This document shows, piece after piece, positions 7,910 through 17,211 of a DNA stretch of 64,000 nucleotides. Below the pieces are notes generated by a model that did not search any database, was not told where the DNA came from, and was given only the letters and a program-made list of their open reading frames with translations. The position numbers and the translations under genes are program-made. Each line of letters starts with the position of its first letter. The first letter of the stretch is position 1. This stretch comes from Leptospira perolatii. Its GTDB lineage: Bacteria > Spirochaetota > Leptospiria > Leptospirales > Leptospiraceae. The DNA lies in assembly GCF_002811875.1 (NCBI RefSeq), contig NZ_NPDZ01000002.1:248001-312000 (forward strand), in the 5' to 3' direction.

Positions 7910-9556
7910 ATGATTAAACCAAAAGCGCCACCTTATGATCCAATGGAGTGGTTGAAAAAATCTTTTAGCGAAAAGGCCCGACTGGTCTGTCAGGCTTGGG
8001 CAGTTCAAGGATACGGCTCGCCTGAAGGTGTATATCTTATTTACGCACTGAAAGTAGGTCTCTACGTTGCTGGTTGGATTTATTTCTGCTCCTTTACCCC
8101 CGGACTCGGAGCTTGGGACTCCACCTCTTGGTGGATGCAACCGATAGCGTTTCAAAAGGCTATCGCCTGGAGCATGTTATTCGAAGTCTTAGGCTTTGGC
8201 TGCGGAAGCGGTCCACTGACCGGAAGATATTTTCCCCCTTTAGGCGGATTTCTATATTTCCTTAGGCCAAAAACAACTAAGATGCCTTTAATCGAAGGAG
8301 CTCCAATCGTAGGTGCAAAAACCAGGGGCTTCTTGGATATCATCAGCTACGCTGCGTTAGTTGTTTTTCTATTCATCTCCTTAATTCATCCAGCACCCGG
8401 TTTTGATCAATGGTTGCCTATTGTCGTATTATTGCCTTTGCTGGGGCTTTTGGACAAGACAGTCTTTTTGGCTGCTCGCGGAGAGCACTACTGGGTCACT
8501 ATTGTAGTCTTTGCCTTTGCGCCAAATTGGATAGCCGGAGCTATGGTAGTGCAGCTCGCACTCTGGTTCTTTGCTGGATTTTCTAAACTAAATCATCACT
8601 TCGTAACTGTAGTCTGCGTGATGGCGAGCAATAGTCCATTCACTCCTTTTGGATGGTTCCGAAAGGCGATGTATAAAAACTATCCAGACGATTTGCGCCC
8701 TTCGACTACTGCATTAGTAAAAACGTATATGGGAACTGCATTGGAGTTGGCGATCCCAATTACGTTTGTAATAGGAATTCTATCAGGTTCTGCGAATGTA
8801 ATGACTGCGGGATTGATCATGATGGTTCTGCTGCACACATATATCACGAGCAATATCCCAATGGGAGTTCCAATCGAATGGAACTTTATGGTAGTATATG
8901 CAGGATTCTTTTTATTCGGTGCGAATCCGAACGTGATTCCGTTCGATGTGGGATCTATGCCTGTTGTTTTGTTTTTGATCGTGTTCTGCATATTACTTCC
9001 GTTGCTTGGAAACATAAAGCCGGAGTGGATTTCTTTTCTACTCGCGATGAGATATTATGCTGGGAACTGGGCGACTAGCGTTTGGTTGTTCAAAGGTGAA
9101 AGCTATCGTAAACTGGATAAGCTCACGAAAAGTTCTGCTTGGCTGTATGACCAACTAGATATGTTTTATGAACGAAAAGTTTCTGTGGGGCTCGTGAGTA
9201 AGGTAATGGCGTTCAGATTGATGCACCTTCACGGTAGGGCTTTTCAAACCTTGGTTCCAAAAGCTGTTCGAAAATTCGAAGACTATCAGTGGGTCGACGG
9301 AGAGCTGATAGCCGGAATGATTGTCGGTTATAATTTCGGAGAAGGGCACCTGCACGATGAGCAATTGCTTCGATCTGTCCAGGAACAGTGCGGATTCGAA
9401 CCGGAAGAACTAAGATGCATTTTCCTAGAGTCGCAGCCTTTGGGAAAATCCACCCAAGAATACAGGATTTATGACGCAAAGACTGGTTTGATAGAATCAG
9501 GAAAAGTGGAGATAAACGAATTACTAAAATTGCAACCTTGGCCAACTAAGGCCTGA
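7910..9556 (+). CDS. DUF3556-family integral membrane protein
   Basis: The 548-residue protein starts at an ATG preceded by AGGAAAG. The N-terminus (PPYDPMEWLKK, then KARLVCQAWAVQGYGSP) matches my recollection of DUF3556 proteins known mainly from mycobacteria and other actinobacteria. About ten hydrophobic segments lie between residues 40 and 385; the last ~165 residues are soluble. The function of the family is unknown to me. It is followed after 1 bp by an FAD oxidoreductase gene, so the two probably work together at the membrane on the substrate activated by the upstream ligase. The TetR operator at 7814 should control it. Confidence 0.75.
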   Translation: MIKPKAPPYDPMEWLKKSFSEKARLVCQAWAVQGYGSPEGVYLIYALKVGLYVAGWIYFCSFTPGLGAWDSTSWWMQPIAFQKAIAWSMLFEVLGFGCGSGPLTGRYFPPLGGFLYFLRPKTTKMPLIEGAPIVGAKTRGFLDIISYAALVVFLFISLIHPAPGFDQWLPIVVLLPLLGLLDKTVFLAARGEHYWVTIVVFAFAPNWIAGAMVVQLALWFFAGFSKLNHHFVTVVCVMASNSPFTPFGWFRKAMYKNYPDDLRPSTTALVKTYMGTALELAIPITFVIGILSGSANVMTAGLIMMVLLHTYITSNIPMGVPIEWNFMVVYAGFFLFGANPNVIPFDVGSMPVVLFLIVFCILLPLLGNIKPEWISFLLAMRYYAGNWATSVWLFKGESYRKLDKLTKSSAWLYDQLDMFYERKVSVGLVSKVMAFRLMHLHGRAFQTLVPKAVRKFEDYQWVDGELIAGMIVGYNFGEGHLHDEQLLRSVQEQCGFEPEELRCIFLESQPLGKSTQEYRIYDAKTGLIESGKVEINELLKLQPWPTKA

Positions 9557-9557
9557 A

Positions 9558-11012
9558 ATGAAACAGGGAAGCGAAGAGTTTGATGTCTGCATCATAGGGT
9601 CGGGGCCGAACGGACTTGCCGCGGCCTCCGTGCTGGCTCAAGCCGGAGCTTCCGTTTTGATTTTAGAAGCAGCCGAAACGTTTGGAGGAGGTACTCGGAC
9701 AGGCGAGTTAACCTTGCCTGGATTTCGGCACGACATTTGTTCTGGAGCACATCCGATGGGTGTGCTTTCTCCCTATCTAAAAACCCTTCCTCTCGAAAAA
9801 TTCGGTCTTCGCTGGATAGAGCCTCCCGCTTCAGTAGCTCATCCTCTGGACGGAGAACCTGCAGTTCTTCTCCGAAAATCAACCGAAGAGACCGCTGAAA
9901 ATTTAGGAATCGATAAAGCAGCTTATTTGCGTTTGGTGGAACCTTTTTTGAGGAATCCCGATGGATTGATTGAAGATGCCTTAGCTCCTTTAAGAATCCC
10001 CAAGAATCCTTTTTTGCTAGCGCGCTTCGGAATGTTGGGTCTGCGTCCTGCGCAATCGTTTGCAAAAAGCAGGTTCAAAGGGCAAAGGGCAAAGGCCTTA
10101 TTCGCCGGCTGTGCGGGTCATTCCATTCTGTCCTTTGATCAGCCTTTGACTACGGCGATAGGATTGCTGTTCTTGCTGACAGGTCATATGAGGTCTTGGC
10201 CAATTGTGGAGGGCGGATCGCAAATGATCACCGAGTCGTTAGTCGGTTATTTGAAATCTCTCAAAGTCGAAATGAGATCCGGAAATGCAGTGTCGGATAT
10301 AAATGAGTTACCAAGGTCAAGAGTAGTTCTATTCGATACTAGCCCAGCACAAGTTACAAGGATCGCTCAAAAAATATTACCAGTTTCTTATATTCGAAGA
10401 TTACAATCTTATAAATATGGACCTGGAGTTTTCAAGATAGATTGGGCGCTGAGCGGTCAGATTCCTTGGTCTGATCCTAAATGTATAGAGGCATCTACAG
10501 TACATTTGGGCGGCACTCTAGAAGAAATCGCATTTGCTGAATCGGAAGTTTGGAAAGGTAGACATCCGGAAAAACCGTACGCACTCGTGATACAGCAAAG
10601 TCAATTCGACGAGGGAAGGGCGCCGAAGGGGAAACATACCGGATACGCATATTGCCATGTCCCGAACGGATCTCGAGTGGACCTGACCGAAGTTCTGGAA
10701 AATCAGATCGAAAGATTCGCTCCGGGATTCAAGGATCTGATTTTAGCAAGACATACGATGAATACTGGTGATTTAGAAAAGTATAATGAAAATTATATCG
10801 GAGGGGCAATTACAGGAGGAGCGGCTGACATTACTCAGGCTTTTTTTAGACCTGTCTTTCGGTTAAATCCTTACAGTACTCCGAATCCTCACCTATTTTT
10901 GTGCTCTGCTTCGACTCCGCCTGGCGGAGGAGTCCACGGTATGTGTGGTTATTACGCAGCAAAAAGTATTTTAAAAAAATTGCCAAGCATCGGCTTGCTA
11001 AAAACTTACTAA
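9558..11012 (+). CDS. FAD-dependent phytoene desaturase-like oxidoreductase
   Basis: An N-terminal Rossmann fold for FAD is clear: CIIGSGPNGLAAASVLAQAG at residues ~10-30, followed by the acidic residue in LILEAAE. The C-terminal FAD-contacting part has PGGGVHGMCGYYAAKSIL. The 484-residue length is typical of the CrtI/amine-oxidase-like NAD(P)/FAD proteins. The start ATG lies 1 bp after the DUF3556 stop. No carotenoid genes are nearby, so a lipid or acyl substrate linked to the ligase and transporter seems more likely than a carotenoid. Oxidation or desaturation is inferred from family only. Confidence 0.82.
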   Translation: MKQGSEEFDVCIIGSGPNGLAAASVLAQAGASVLILEAAETFGGGTRTGELTLPGFRHDICSGAHPMGVLSPYLKTLPLEKFGLRWIEPPASVAHPLDGEPAVLLRKSTEETAENLGIDKAAYLRLVEPFLRNPDGLIEDALAPLRIPKNPFLLARFGMLGLRPAQSFAKSRFKGQRAKALFAGCAGHSILSFDQPLTTAIGLLFLLTGHMRSWPIVEGGSQMITESLVGYLKSLKVEMRSGNAVSDINELPRSRVVLFDTSPAQVTRIAQKILPVSYIRRLQSYKYGPGVFKIDWALSGQIPWSDPKCIEASTVHLGGTLEEIAFAESEVWKGRHPEKPYALVIQQSQFDEGRAPKGKHTGYAYCHVPNGSRVDLTEVLENQIERFAPGFKDLILARHTMNTGDLEKYNENYIGGAITGGAADITQAFFRPVFRLNPYSTPNPHLFLCSASTPPGGGVHGMCGYYAAKSILKKLPSIGLLKTY

Positions 11013-11017
11013 CTTTA

Positions 11018-11722
11018 ATGATTTATTCTGAACCGTCATACTCCCGTCGAGAAGACAACAAGATGCGAAATCGCCGAGCGATTCTCGATGCCGCTCGAAA
11101 AGTCTTTGCCACGATAGGTTTTGAGGCTTGTTCGACTAGAGAAATTATTCGCGAGAGTGGGTTAGCCCAGGGAACTTTTTATAATTATTACAAAGATAAG
11201 GAATCCGTAATGCAGGATCTTGCGGACGATTTTGCGGAAAACATTCGTCACGCGATTTCCGAAGCACGAGCAAATGCAAATTCTCCCTTAACCTTCCTGA
11301 GTGATGCGTATTTTGCATTGTTCACGATCATGCTGCAAAATCGAGAGAACCTACAGATGTTAGCCAGAAACCGGGATATACTTAGAGGTTATTTATTTCA
11401 AGGAGGGCCGATGACCCTTATTTTGGAAGAACTCGGTCGGGATCTCGATCGTGCCGTTGAGCTGGGAATGTTCCCTCATCATCCAATAAAAATAACTTCA
11501 GTGATGATGGTCGCAGTGGGTTTTGAGGCGATGGTGCTTTTAGCCGGAGAACAAAAGTTCGAATTACGCAAGCTTTCGGACTATTTAGGAACCCTATTTC
11601 AAGGTGGAATTGGCTCTGTATCAAAATCTTTGACCAGTGATGACCAGTTGATACTTCGCACTTCCAAAAGTAAAAAAAGTTCAACCTCGAAAAGATCGGT
11701 GAGTTTGACTAAGCGAAAATAA
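11018..11722 (+). CDS. TetR-family transcriptional regulator
   Basis: The DNA-binding domain is at residues ~18-62: RRAILDAARKVFATIGFEAC, then TREIIRESGLAQGTFYNYYKDKES, a classic TetR helix-turn-helix. The C-terminal ligand domain is poorly conserved, and the protein ends in a Lys/Ser-rich tail. The open frame extends upstream to 10901, but that part overlaps the oxidoreductase gene; ATG 11018, 5 bp after its stop, is preferred, and ATG 11063 is an alternative. As last gene of the cassette it probably represses both operators (near 4535 and 7825), and so itself, with an acyl-CoA or free acid as inducer (inference). Confidence 0.88.
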   Translation: MIYSEPSYSRREDNKMRNRRAILDAARKVFATIGFEACSTREIIRESGLAQGTFYNYYKDKESVMQDLADDFAENIRHAISEARANANSPLTFLSDAYFALFTIMLQNRENLQMLARNRDILRGYLFQGGPMTLILEELGRDLDRAVELGMFPHHPIKITSVMMVAVGFEAMVLLAGEQKFELRKLSDYLGTLFQGGIGSVSKSLTSDDQLILRTSKSKKSSTSKRSVSLTKRK

Positions 11723-11990
11723 TTTGCGGTCAAAGAGTTTGAATCTTTCCTGCAATACAAGAAGTACATCCCTAAAACGATAAGTTCGTTTATTTATATC
11801 ATTTCCTTGAAATAGAAATAGGCCAAACTCTATTAGGCTTCTATTAAAATCCTGAATTTATTAATTAATTCTGTAAACGGTAGAAAAATTCATTGGATCT
11901 ACCGCGAATTCTCTATACAACTATTCCGTCGGAAAAAAGCGTGAACCCGGTTTATTTATTTTTTGTTGTTACTGAATATGGGTTTCAAAA
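11723..11990. promoter_or_regulatory. intergenic region before the sensor kinase
   Basis: A/T-rich, without a gene. It holds an inverted repeat with arms CGGTAGA (11878-11884) and TCTACCG (11898-11904), 13-nt spacing, and an AT palindrome TTAATTAA nearby. The region presumably carries the promoter of the kinase gene at 11991, but no clear -35/-10 pair stands out. Confidence 0.35.
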
Positions 11991-14900
11991 ATGAATTCCT
12001 TAATGATTTGGCTGGAACAGGTATTTGAACCAATCCCTCTTCCGCTTTTGGATATTTGGGGGCATATCGGATATTTTCTCGGACTCTTTCTGATGGTTTC
12101 GGCTTTTGGGGGATTCACTTTTAGGCCCGGAGGTCGTTGGGGTTTAGGTAGAGAAAGGCAAGCTTGGGATGCAAAGGCATTACTGAGTATCGCCCTAACA
12201 TTCATACTAGTTTTCACAACAGGTTATATAGGTTCCTTTTTCGTACTCGTGCCTGGAGCGCAGACCTTTGAGTCATTGAAGGATCTATCTGTTTTACTTT
12301 GTATTTTGATCTTTGGTTATCCTGCTCTGCTCGCAGTTCCCTTTGTCTATGGACTTTCGGATCTAATTGAAGGAGTTCCCCCGAGCTTTCTTTTAGATTG
12401 GATAGAAGGTTACTTTATCAATCCTTCCTGTTTTTGGGTCGCTTATCAATTGATCGGAAAGGATCCGGATTTCAAAAAAGGAAAAACCTGGGGAGGGTAT
12501 TTGCTCTTCGTGCTCATTTTTATGAGCATAGAACCTCAATTGTGGGGTTATATCTGTTCAAATAAATTTACGCCTGAGATTTCCTACAGAACCATAACTC
12601 CTGCTTTATTTTTCACTACAGGATTAACTTGGATCATTGCGCCTTTTGCGATGTTAGTCGCGTACCCTCTCGCCAAGAAATACAATATGTTCTGGGCGGA
12701 GATTTCGGGGCACGTAAAGGAAAGAAAGGTAGGAGCTCGAGAATGGGTTTGGCGAAGCGGAAAAGAGGGAAGCGAAGAGGATGATCAATCGTTTAGCCAA
12801 GCACTTCCGATTCGGATATTTATACTAACCCCTCTCATCGTTTTCGTTTTTGTAATCGTAATAGCTACAGCATATATATCTTCTCGTAGCGCTGAAAATA
12901 CCGCTATGAATCTGGCTAGCCGTCTTCACAATGAAATTTCAGAAAGAACCAAACTGCAGTTAGACGATTACTTTGAAACATTCAAAATAAATGATGAAGC
13001 TCGCTTAAAATCAGATCTTTCAAAGGTAATCGCAAAAACTAGTCTGTCCAAACAGATTGCAATTTATATAATAGATCGATCTGGAAACCTAGTTGTTTCC
13101 TCGGTCAGCGCTTCGCCCGACTTGAAGCAAAAGGAATTGCAACCGGTTGCAGACGGGGTTCTTTTAAATGCGGTTTCCAATCTCAATCGGATTTCGGGAG
13201 GTTTAGAAACTTTTAATTCTGCTAAGCAGTATCCTTTCGATATTATTTCTGCAAAACCCCTATTTAGGAAAACTTGGCTAGCCCAGGCAAATCCTTATGT
13301 GAATCAGAGTGCGAGCGAGGATTGGATTGTACTCACTGTAATGCCTGAGAGCTATTATCTGGAAGGTGTACAATTGGGTAACGCGAAATCAGGGATTATT
13401 TTCGCAATAGGTCTGACACTTGCGTTACTAGTAGCGGTACTATTGGCTGATATCTTGGCCAGACCGATAGGTAGGATTTCGATTGCAACAAGGGCTTTGG
13501 CTTTGGGAGAATTTTCACAAAAGGTTCCGAGCAGTTTATTGGCAGAGCTAGACTCTCTTTCCATATCGTTTAACAATATGATGGAGCAACTTCGGGAATC
13601 GATCGAGCGCACCAGATTGAGTGAGCAACAATTTCATGACTTGGTGGATACTAGTCCCGGCGTCGTTTGGGAAGCCACGATAGATACTTTTGATTTTACT
13701 TATGTGAGCCAGCAGGCTGTGAATTTGTTCGGATATTCAGTGGAGGAATGGAAGCAAAGTGGCTTTTGGTTAGAGCACCTGTATCCTGAGGATAAAAAAA
13801 AGGCGGTTGGCTTTTACTCCGAATGCGTGAACGAACATAAAACCAAAGACCTCGAATATAGGCTTTTGCATAAAAGCGGGAATATCGTATGGGTGAGTGA
13901 CACAGCAAAGCTAATTACGCTCTCGGACTCAGTAAAGTTTCTTCGCGGTGTAATGGTTGATGTGTCCGAAAGAAAAAAGATAGAAGAGAAGCTCCTCGAA
14001 CACAGCCGCCTGATTGAGACGATCGTTGATCTGACTCCGGATGTATTATATATTTATGATTTAGAAGAAAGGAAAAATATCTATAGTAATCACGGTATCG
14101 TTAATACTTTGGGGTATACACCTTCGGAATTGCAAAGTATGGGCGATCAAATCGTTCCTACATTAATGCATCCCGATGATTTTAAGACCTATTTAACAGA
14201 AATAGTGCCGCTTTACCATAGCCTGGGGGACAAGACAGTGATCCACCACGAATATAGAATGCGGCATAAATTGGGAGAATGGAAGTGGTTGATCTCCGCA
14301 GAACTTATCTATAAGAGAAGTCATACCGGTGCACCGAAGCAGATTTTTGGAATTACCCATGATATTACCAATGCAAAGCAAGCGGAAGAAACGATTCTGG
14401 ACTTGAATGCAAATTTAGAGAGAAAAATAGAACTCCGAACGTTGGAATTGAAAAGTTCTAACGAGGAACTTATCAAAACGATCAACCATCTAGAAAATAT
14501 AATGAAGGAATTGCAGGATGCCCAAGAGCAACTCTTGCTTTCTGAGAAACTAGCCGCGCTTGGAAGACTTTCGGCTGGAATGGCGCATGAGTTAAACACT
14601 CCTTTAGGCGCAATTTCTTCTGCAAACAAGACGATACTCAAAATGCTCGATACAGAGCTTAAAGAAATTCCAGAACTTTTGTCCAATCTAAATAATGAAG
14701 AAAGAGAAAGTTTTAGAGTACTTCTAGTAGAGTGCATGTTAGATGCGGCGCTTCCGGAGCATTTGCCGGATCGATCTTTACGAAAAAAGATGATCCAGAC
14801 CTTCCGGGACGCCGGTATAAGAAACCCGGAGGAGTCCGCAGTCATTGTGATCGAGACGGGCGTGCACAAATTAGGGGAGAGGCTTCTAAAGTTACTCAAT

Positions 14901-15494
14901 ACAGAAAGAAGTTCAGATCTTCTAAGTGCGCTGAATACGATTTCTAGTATAGCTCGATTGGCAAATGTCATCTCTGTGGCTAACGGGAAAGCTTCTTATG
15001 TGGTCGAAGCGCTTAGGAACTATTTGTCGCCGGAGGGACGAGACGATGAGGAGCTTTCCAGTGTGGATATTCGATCTGAAATTGAAACGCTGCTCGCACT
15101 ATATCATAATAAAATTAAGTACGGAGTTGAAGTACTTCGAATATACAACACCGATAACAGATGCATCGGGAACGGTAATAAATTGAACCAGGTTTGGATT
15201 AACCTGATAAATAATGGTTTACAATCCATGGAATATAGCGGAAAAATCGAGATTGAAATTAATAAAATGGATTCCTGGATCGTCACATCAATTACAGATT
15301 CAGGGCCCGGGATTCCAGTGGAAATTCAAAGCAAGATCTTCAATCCGTTTTTTACGACTAAAAAGCACGGAGAGGGAATCGGAATCGGTCTAGATATCTG
15401 TAAGAAAATCATCGAAAAGATGGGCGGTAAAATAGAGTTCGAAAGCAAGCCAGGAAAAACTAAATTCAGTGTCTGGCTAAAATCCGCTGACTAG
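11991..15494 (+). CDS. membrane sensor histidine kinase (multi-TM, extracytoplasmic sensor, HAMP, PAS-PAS, HisKA, HATPase)
   Basis: The order over 1167 residues is: about six membrane helices (1-240); a helix near 274-296, an extracytoplasmic sensor region with [12 protein letters not shown] at its end, and another helix near 466; HAMP (~487-540); PAS (~547-665, [15 protein letters not shown]) and PAS (~671-790); coiled coil; HisKA with [15 protein letters not shown], phospho-acceptor His866; HATPase with [15 protein letters not shown] and [10 protein letters not shown]. The distance from His866 to the N box is about 205 residues, roughly twice the usual, because of a helical insert. A single-domain response regulator follows 13 bp downstream, surely its partner. 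The signal is unknown. Confidence 0.9.
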   Translation: MNSLMIWLEQVFEPIPLPLLDIWGHIGYFLGLFLMVSAFGGFTFRPGGRWGLGRERQAWDAKALLSIALTFILVFTTGYIGSFFVLVPGAQTFESLKDLSVLLCILIFGYPALLAVPFVYGLSDLIEGVPPSFLLDWIEGYFINPSCFWVAYQLIGKDPDFKKGKTWGGYLLFVLIFMSIEPQLWGYICSNKFTPEISYRTITPALFFTTGLTWIIAPFAMLVAYPLAKKYNMFWAEISGHVKERKVGAREWVWRSGKEGSEEDDQSFSQALPIRIFILTPLIVFVFVIVIATAYISSRSAENTAMNLASRLHNEISERTKLQLDDYFETFKINDEARLKSDLSKVIAKTSLSKQIAIYIIDRSGNLVVSSVSASPDLKQKELQPVADGVLLNAVSNLNRISGGLETFNSAKQYPFDIISAKPLFRKTWLAQANPYVNQSASEDWIVLTVMPESYYLEGVQLGNAKSGIIFAIGLTLALLVAVLLADILARPIGRISIATRALALGEFSQKVPSSLLAELDSLSISFNNMMEQLRESIERTRLSEQQFHDLVDTSPGVVWEATIDTFDFTYVSQQAVNLFGYSVEEWKQSGFWLEHLYPEDKKKAVGFYSECVNEHKTKDLEYRLLHKSGNIVWVSDTAKLITLSDSVKFLRGVMVDVSERKKIEEKLLEHSRLIETIVDLTPDVLYIYDLEERKNIYSNHGIVNTLGYTPSELQSMGDQIVPTLMHPDDFKTYLTEIVPLYHSLGDKTVIHHEYRMRHKLGEWKWLISAELIYKRSHTGAPKQIFGITHDITNAKQAEETILDLNANLERKIELRTLELKSSNEELIKTINHLENIMKELQDAQEQLLLSEKLAALGRLSAGMAHELNTPLGAISSANKTILKMLDTELKEIPELLSNLNNEERESFRVLLVECMLDAALPEHLPDRSLRKKMIQTFRDAGIRNPEESAVIVIETGVHKLGERLLKLLNTERSSDLLSALNTISSIARLANVISVANGKASYVVEALRNYLSPEGRDDEELSSVDIRSEIETLLALYHNKIKYGVEVLRIYNTDNRCIGNGNKLNQVWINLINNGLQSMEYSGKIEIEINKMDSWIVTSITDSGPGIPVEIQSKIFNPFFTTKKHGEGIGIGLDICKKIIEKMGGKIEFESKPGKTKFSVWLKSAD

Positions 15495-15507
15495 ACGGGT
15501 TAAAGCA

Positions 15508-15924
15508 TTGGAGAGTAAACGATCGCAGAACGTAATTTTATGTGTGGACGATGAGCCGATCATCCTGGTTGCTTTGAAGCAAGAGCTAAAAAAGAAATTC
15601 GGGAATCAGTTCCAATACGAAACCGCACTGAACGCCCCCGAAGCATTAGAATTAATTGATGAGCTCAGCGCCGGTGGAGTAAAAGTCATCTTAATTCTTT
15701 CCGACTGGCTTATGCCGGGAATGAAGGGGGATGAATTTCTGATTCTGGTTTCACAAAAACACCCGGACATCAGAACAATCATGGTGACCGGGCATGTCGA
15801 CGAAGCCGCAATTGAGCGAGTCAAAAATGACGCAGGTGCTTATGCAGTTTTTCCTAAACCTTGGGATTCAAAAAAACTGATGGAAGCGGTTAGAGTTTGC
15901 TGCGGGTTGGAAGAGACCGCCTAA
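15508..15924 (+). CDS. single-domain response regulator (REC)
   Basis: The 138-residue protein is a receiver domain only. LCVDDEP near the N-terminus gives the acidic pair, [15 protein letters not shown] holds the phosphorylatable Asp66, VTGH gives the conserved Thr, and VFPKPW gives the conserved Lys. It starts with TTG at 15508, 13 bp after the kinase stop. With no output domain it likely acts by protein-protein contact or as a phosphate relay. Its stop overlaps that of the convergent hemerythrin gene by 4 bp. Confidence 0.88.
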   Translation: MESKRSQNVILCVDDEPIILVALKQELKKKFGNQFQYETALNAPEALELIDELSAGGVKVILILSDWLMPGMKGDEFLILVSQKHPDIRTIMVTGHVDEAAIERVKNDAGAYAVFPKPWDSKKLMEAVRVCCGLEETA

Positions 15925-17048
15925 ACTTTCGCTCCGGAAACTTCCTCGTAGTTCACTAAAAGTCGATAAATGTGAACAGCATCTTTCCAGATATGAATTC
16001 TTCCTTCCTGGTTTAGTTTGCGTACATAGTCGTTTACTTCTCCCAAGCGATAGCGGAAGAAATAGAATAATTTCTTATCTTCAACCGCGATATGACTGAT
16101 TAGCCATTCCTTTAGATCCTGAAGTAGCTTCGATACCGCGTCAAAATCGTTTTCACCGCCGTGTAATACCAGTTCGCTTATCAATCGATCAAAGCCTCTA
16201 TGCTGCTTTAGGTGGGTCATCGTTCCGTGAAAGTGAAACTGTCTCATGATTGCTTCTTCCGTGGCAAAATGCTCTCGGATATAGTCTACAGTGGCAGCTA
16301 GTGCCTCTTTGATTTTTGGGCTAACTTCATCGCTGCCTATCTGCTGCTTTAATCTCTGCTTATGCATTTTTTCGAGCTTTACGAGCAGTTTTAGTAACCA
16401 AAGATGCTGCATGTCTACAATAGCAATTCCGGTTTTGAGCCGGTATCTGTGCCAAAGTTCCGAAATCAGTTTGAGATTGTCGTCGTCGAGAGTAGGCAAG
16501 TCTTCAGGTTCTACAGAGACCGGAGAATATGTTATAATATTATAAAGTTCTTCCACTTCTTCTCGATGCGGAGAAGTGTTAAATTGCAGTTCGATCGCGT
16601 CTTTTACCTTTTCGTAATTTAAGGTGAATGCATCGAGATAAGCCCTATCTTCGGAAAGAATGTGCTGGTAAAGCCAGGTTCTCATATTTCTGAGTAGATT
16701 TAGAGAAGCTTTTCTGTAGTCTCCTGCCATTCGTTCTCTGGCCCTTCTTCTCAGCACTCCGATAAATCTCATGTGCTGTACTCTATGCTGTCCGAGTTTG
16801 GGATAGTTCATTAACTCAAGAGCCTTCTCTTCCAGTGAAAAGTGCTCCAAAGTGTAATCGAGTGCCTTCGTCAGAGATCTGCTAAAGTTCTCTTCTAATC
16901 TGTAAGGAGTTTCGGACTCAATATCTTCTTCCAGCTCCACGATCATTGCAATCAGCCAAATATGCTGTTTATCTATTACAGGAATATTTAATGCCATATT
17001 ATAGGTTTCCCAAATATTGCGAATTCTAGAAATCGTGCTTTCTTTCAA
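15921..17048 (-). CDS. tandem hemerythrin-domain protein
   Basis: Two bacteriohemerythrin domains are fused in 375 residues. Domain 1 (~15-135) has [18 protein letters not shown], then [21 protein letters not shown] and [10 protein letters not shown]. Domain 2 (~200-355) has [40 protein letters not shown] and [10 protein letters not shown]. These are the H...HxxxE...HxxxH...HxxxxD iron ligands of the diiron O2-binding four-helix bundle. No signal peptide is seen, so it is cytoplasmic. It could store or sense oxygen. A perfect FNR-type box lies about 104 bp upstream, pointing to induction at low oxygen. Two such domains in one chain are less common than one. Confidence 0.9.
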   Translation of the reverse strand: MKESTISRIRNIWETYNMALNIPVIDKQHIWLIAMIVELEEDIESETPYRLEENFSRSLTKALDYTLEHFSLEEKALELMNYPKLGQHRVQHMRFIGVLRRRARERMAGDYRKASLNLLRNMRTWLYQHILSEDRAYLDAFTLNYEKVKDAIELQFNTSPHREEVEELYNIITYSPVSVEPEDLPTLDDDNLKLISELWHRYRLKTGIAIVDMQHLWLLKLLVKLEKMHKQRLKQQIGSDEVSPKIKEALAATVDYIREHFATEEAIMRQFHFHGTMTHLKQHRGFDRLISELVLHGGENDFDAVSKLLQDLKEWLISHIAVEDKKLFYFFRYRLGEVNDYVRKLNQEGRIHIWKDAVHIYRLLVNYEEVSGAKV

Positions 17049-17144
17049 AGTGAATTCTCCAGCAAAAATAGACTTTCAGTTGCCTAAGTTAAATGGATGG
17101 AAGTGAATGAAAAGTCCATCCTAACTGTGGCGACAGTTAAGTAG

Positions 17145-17160
17145 GTTGATATATATCAAC
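17145..17160. promoter_or_regulatory. perfect FNR/Crp-type box upstream of the hemerythrin gene
   Basis: GTTGATATATATCAAC is a perfect palindrome containing TTGAT-N4-ATCAA, the FNR consensus. Its centre is 104 bp before the hemerythrin start at 17048 (minus strand). The nearest candidate regulator is the Crp/Fnr protein encoded at 27425-28129. Confidence 0.7.
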
Positions 17161-17211
17161 GGCTCGGAAAAGATTATAGATAAGTGAAATGGGTATGGGT
17201 TAGGGTCGTGG

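Noticed and set aside
9592..10065. 157-codon ORF antisense to the FAD oxidoreductase
   Set aside because: The opposite strand encodes the conserved FAD motif; the antisense reading has none.
10901..11017. Upstream extension of TetR to 10901
   Set aside because: It overlaps the coding part of the preceding gene and lacks family similarity.
14321..14971. 216-codon ORF antisense to the sensor kinase
   Set aside because: The plus-strand frame clearly encodes HisKA and flanking motifs; the antisense frame is Ser-rich shadow coding.
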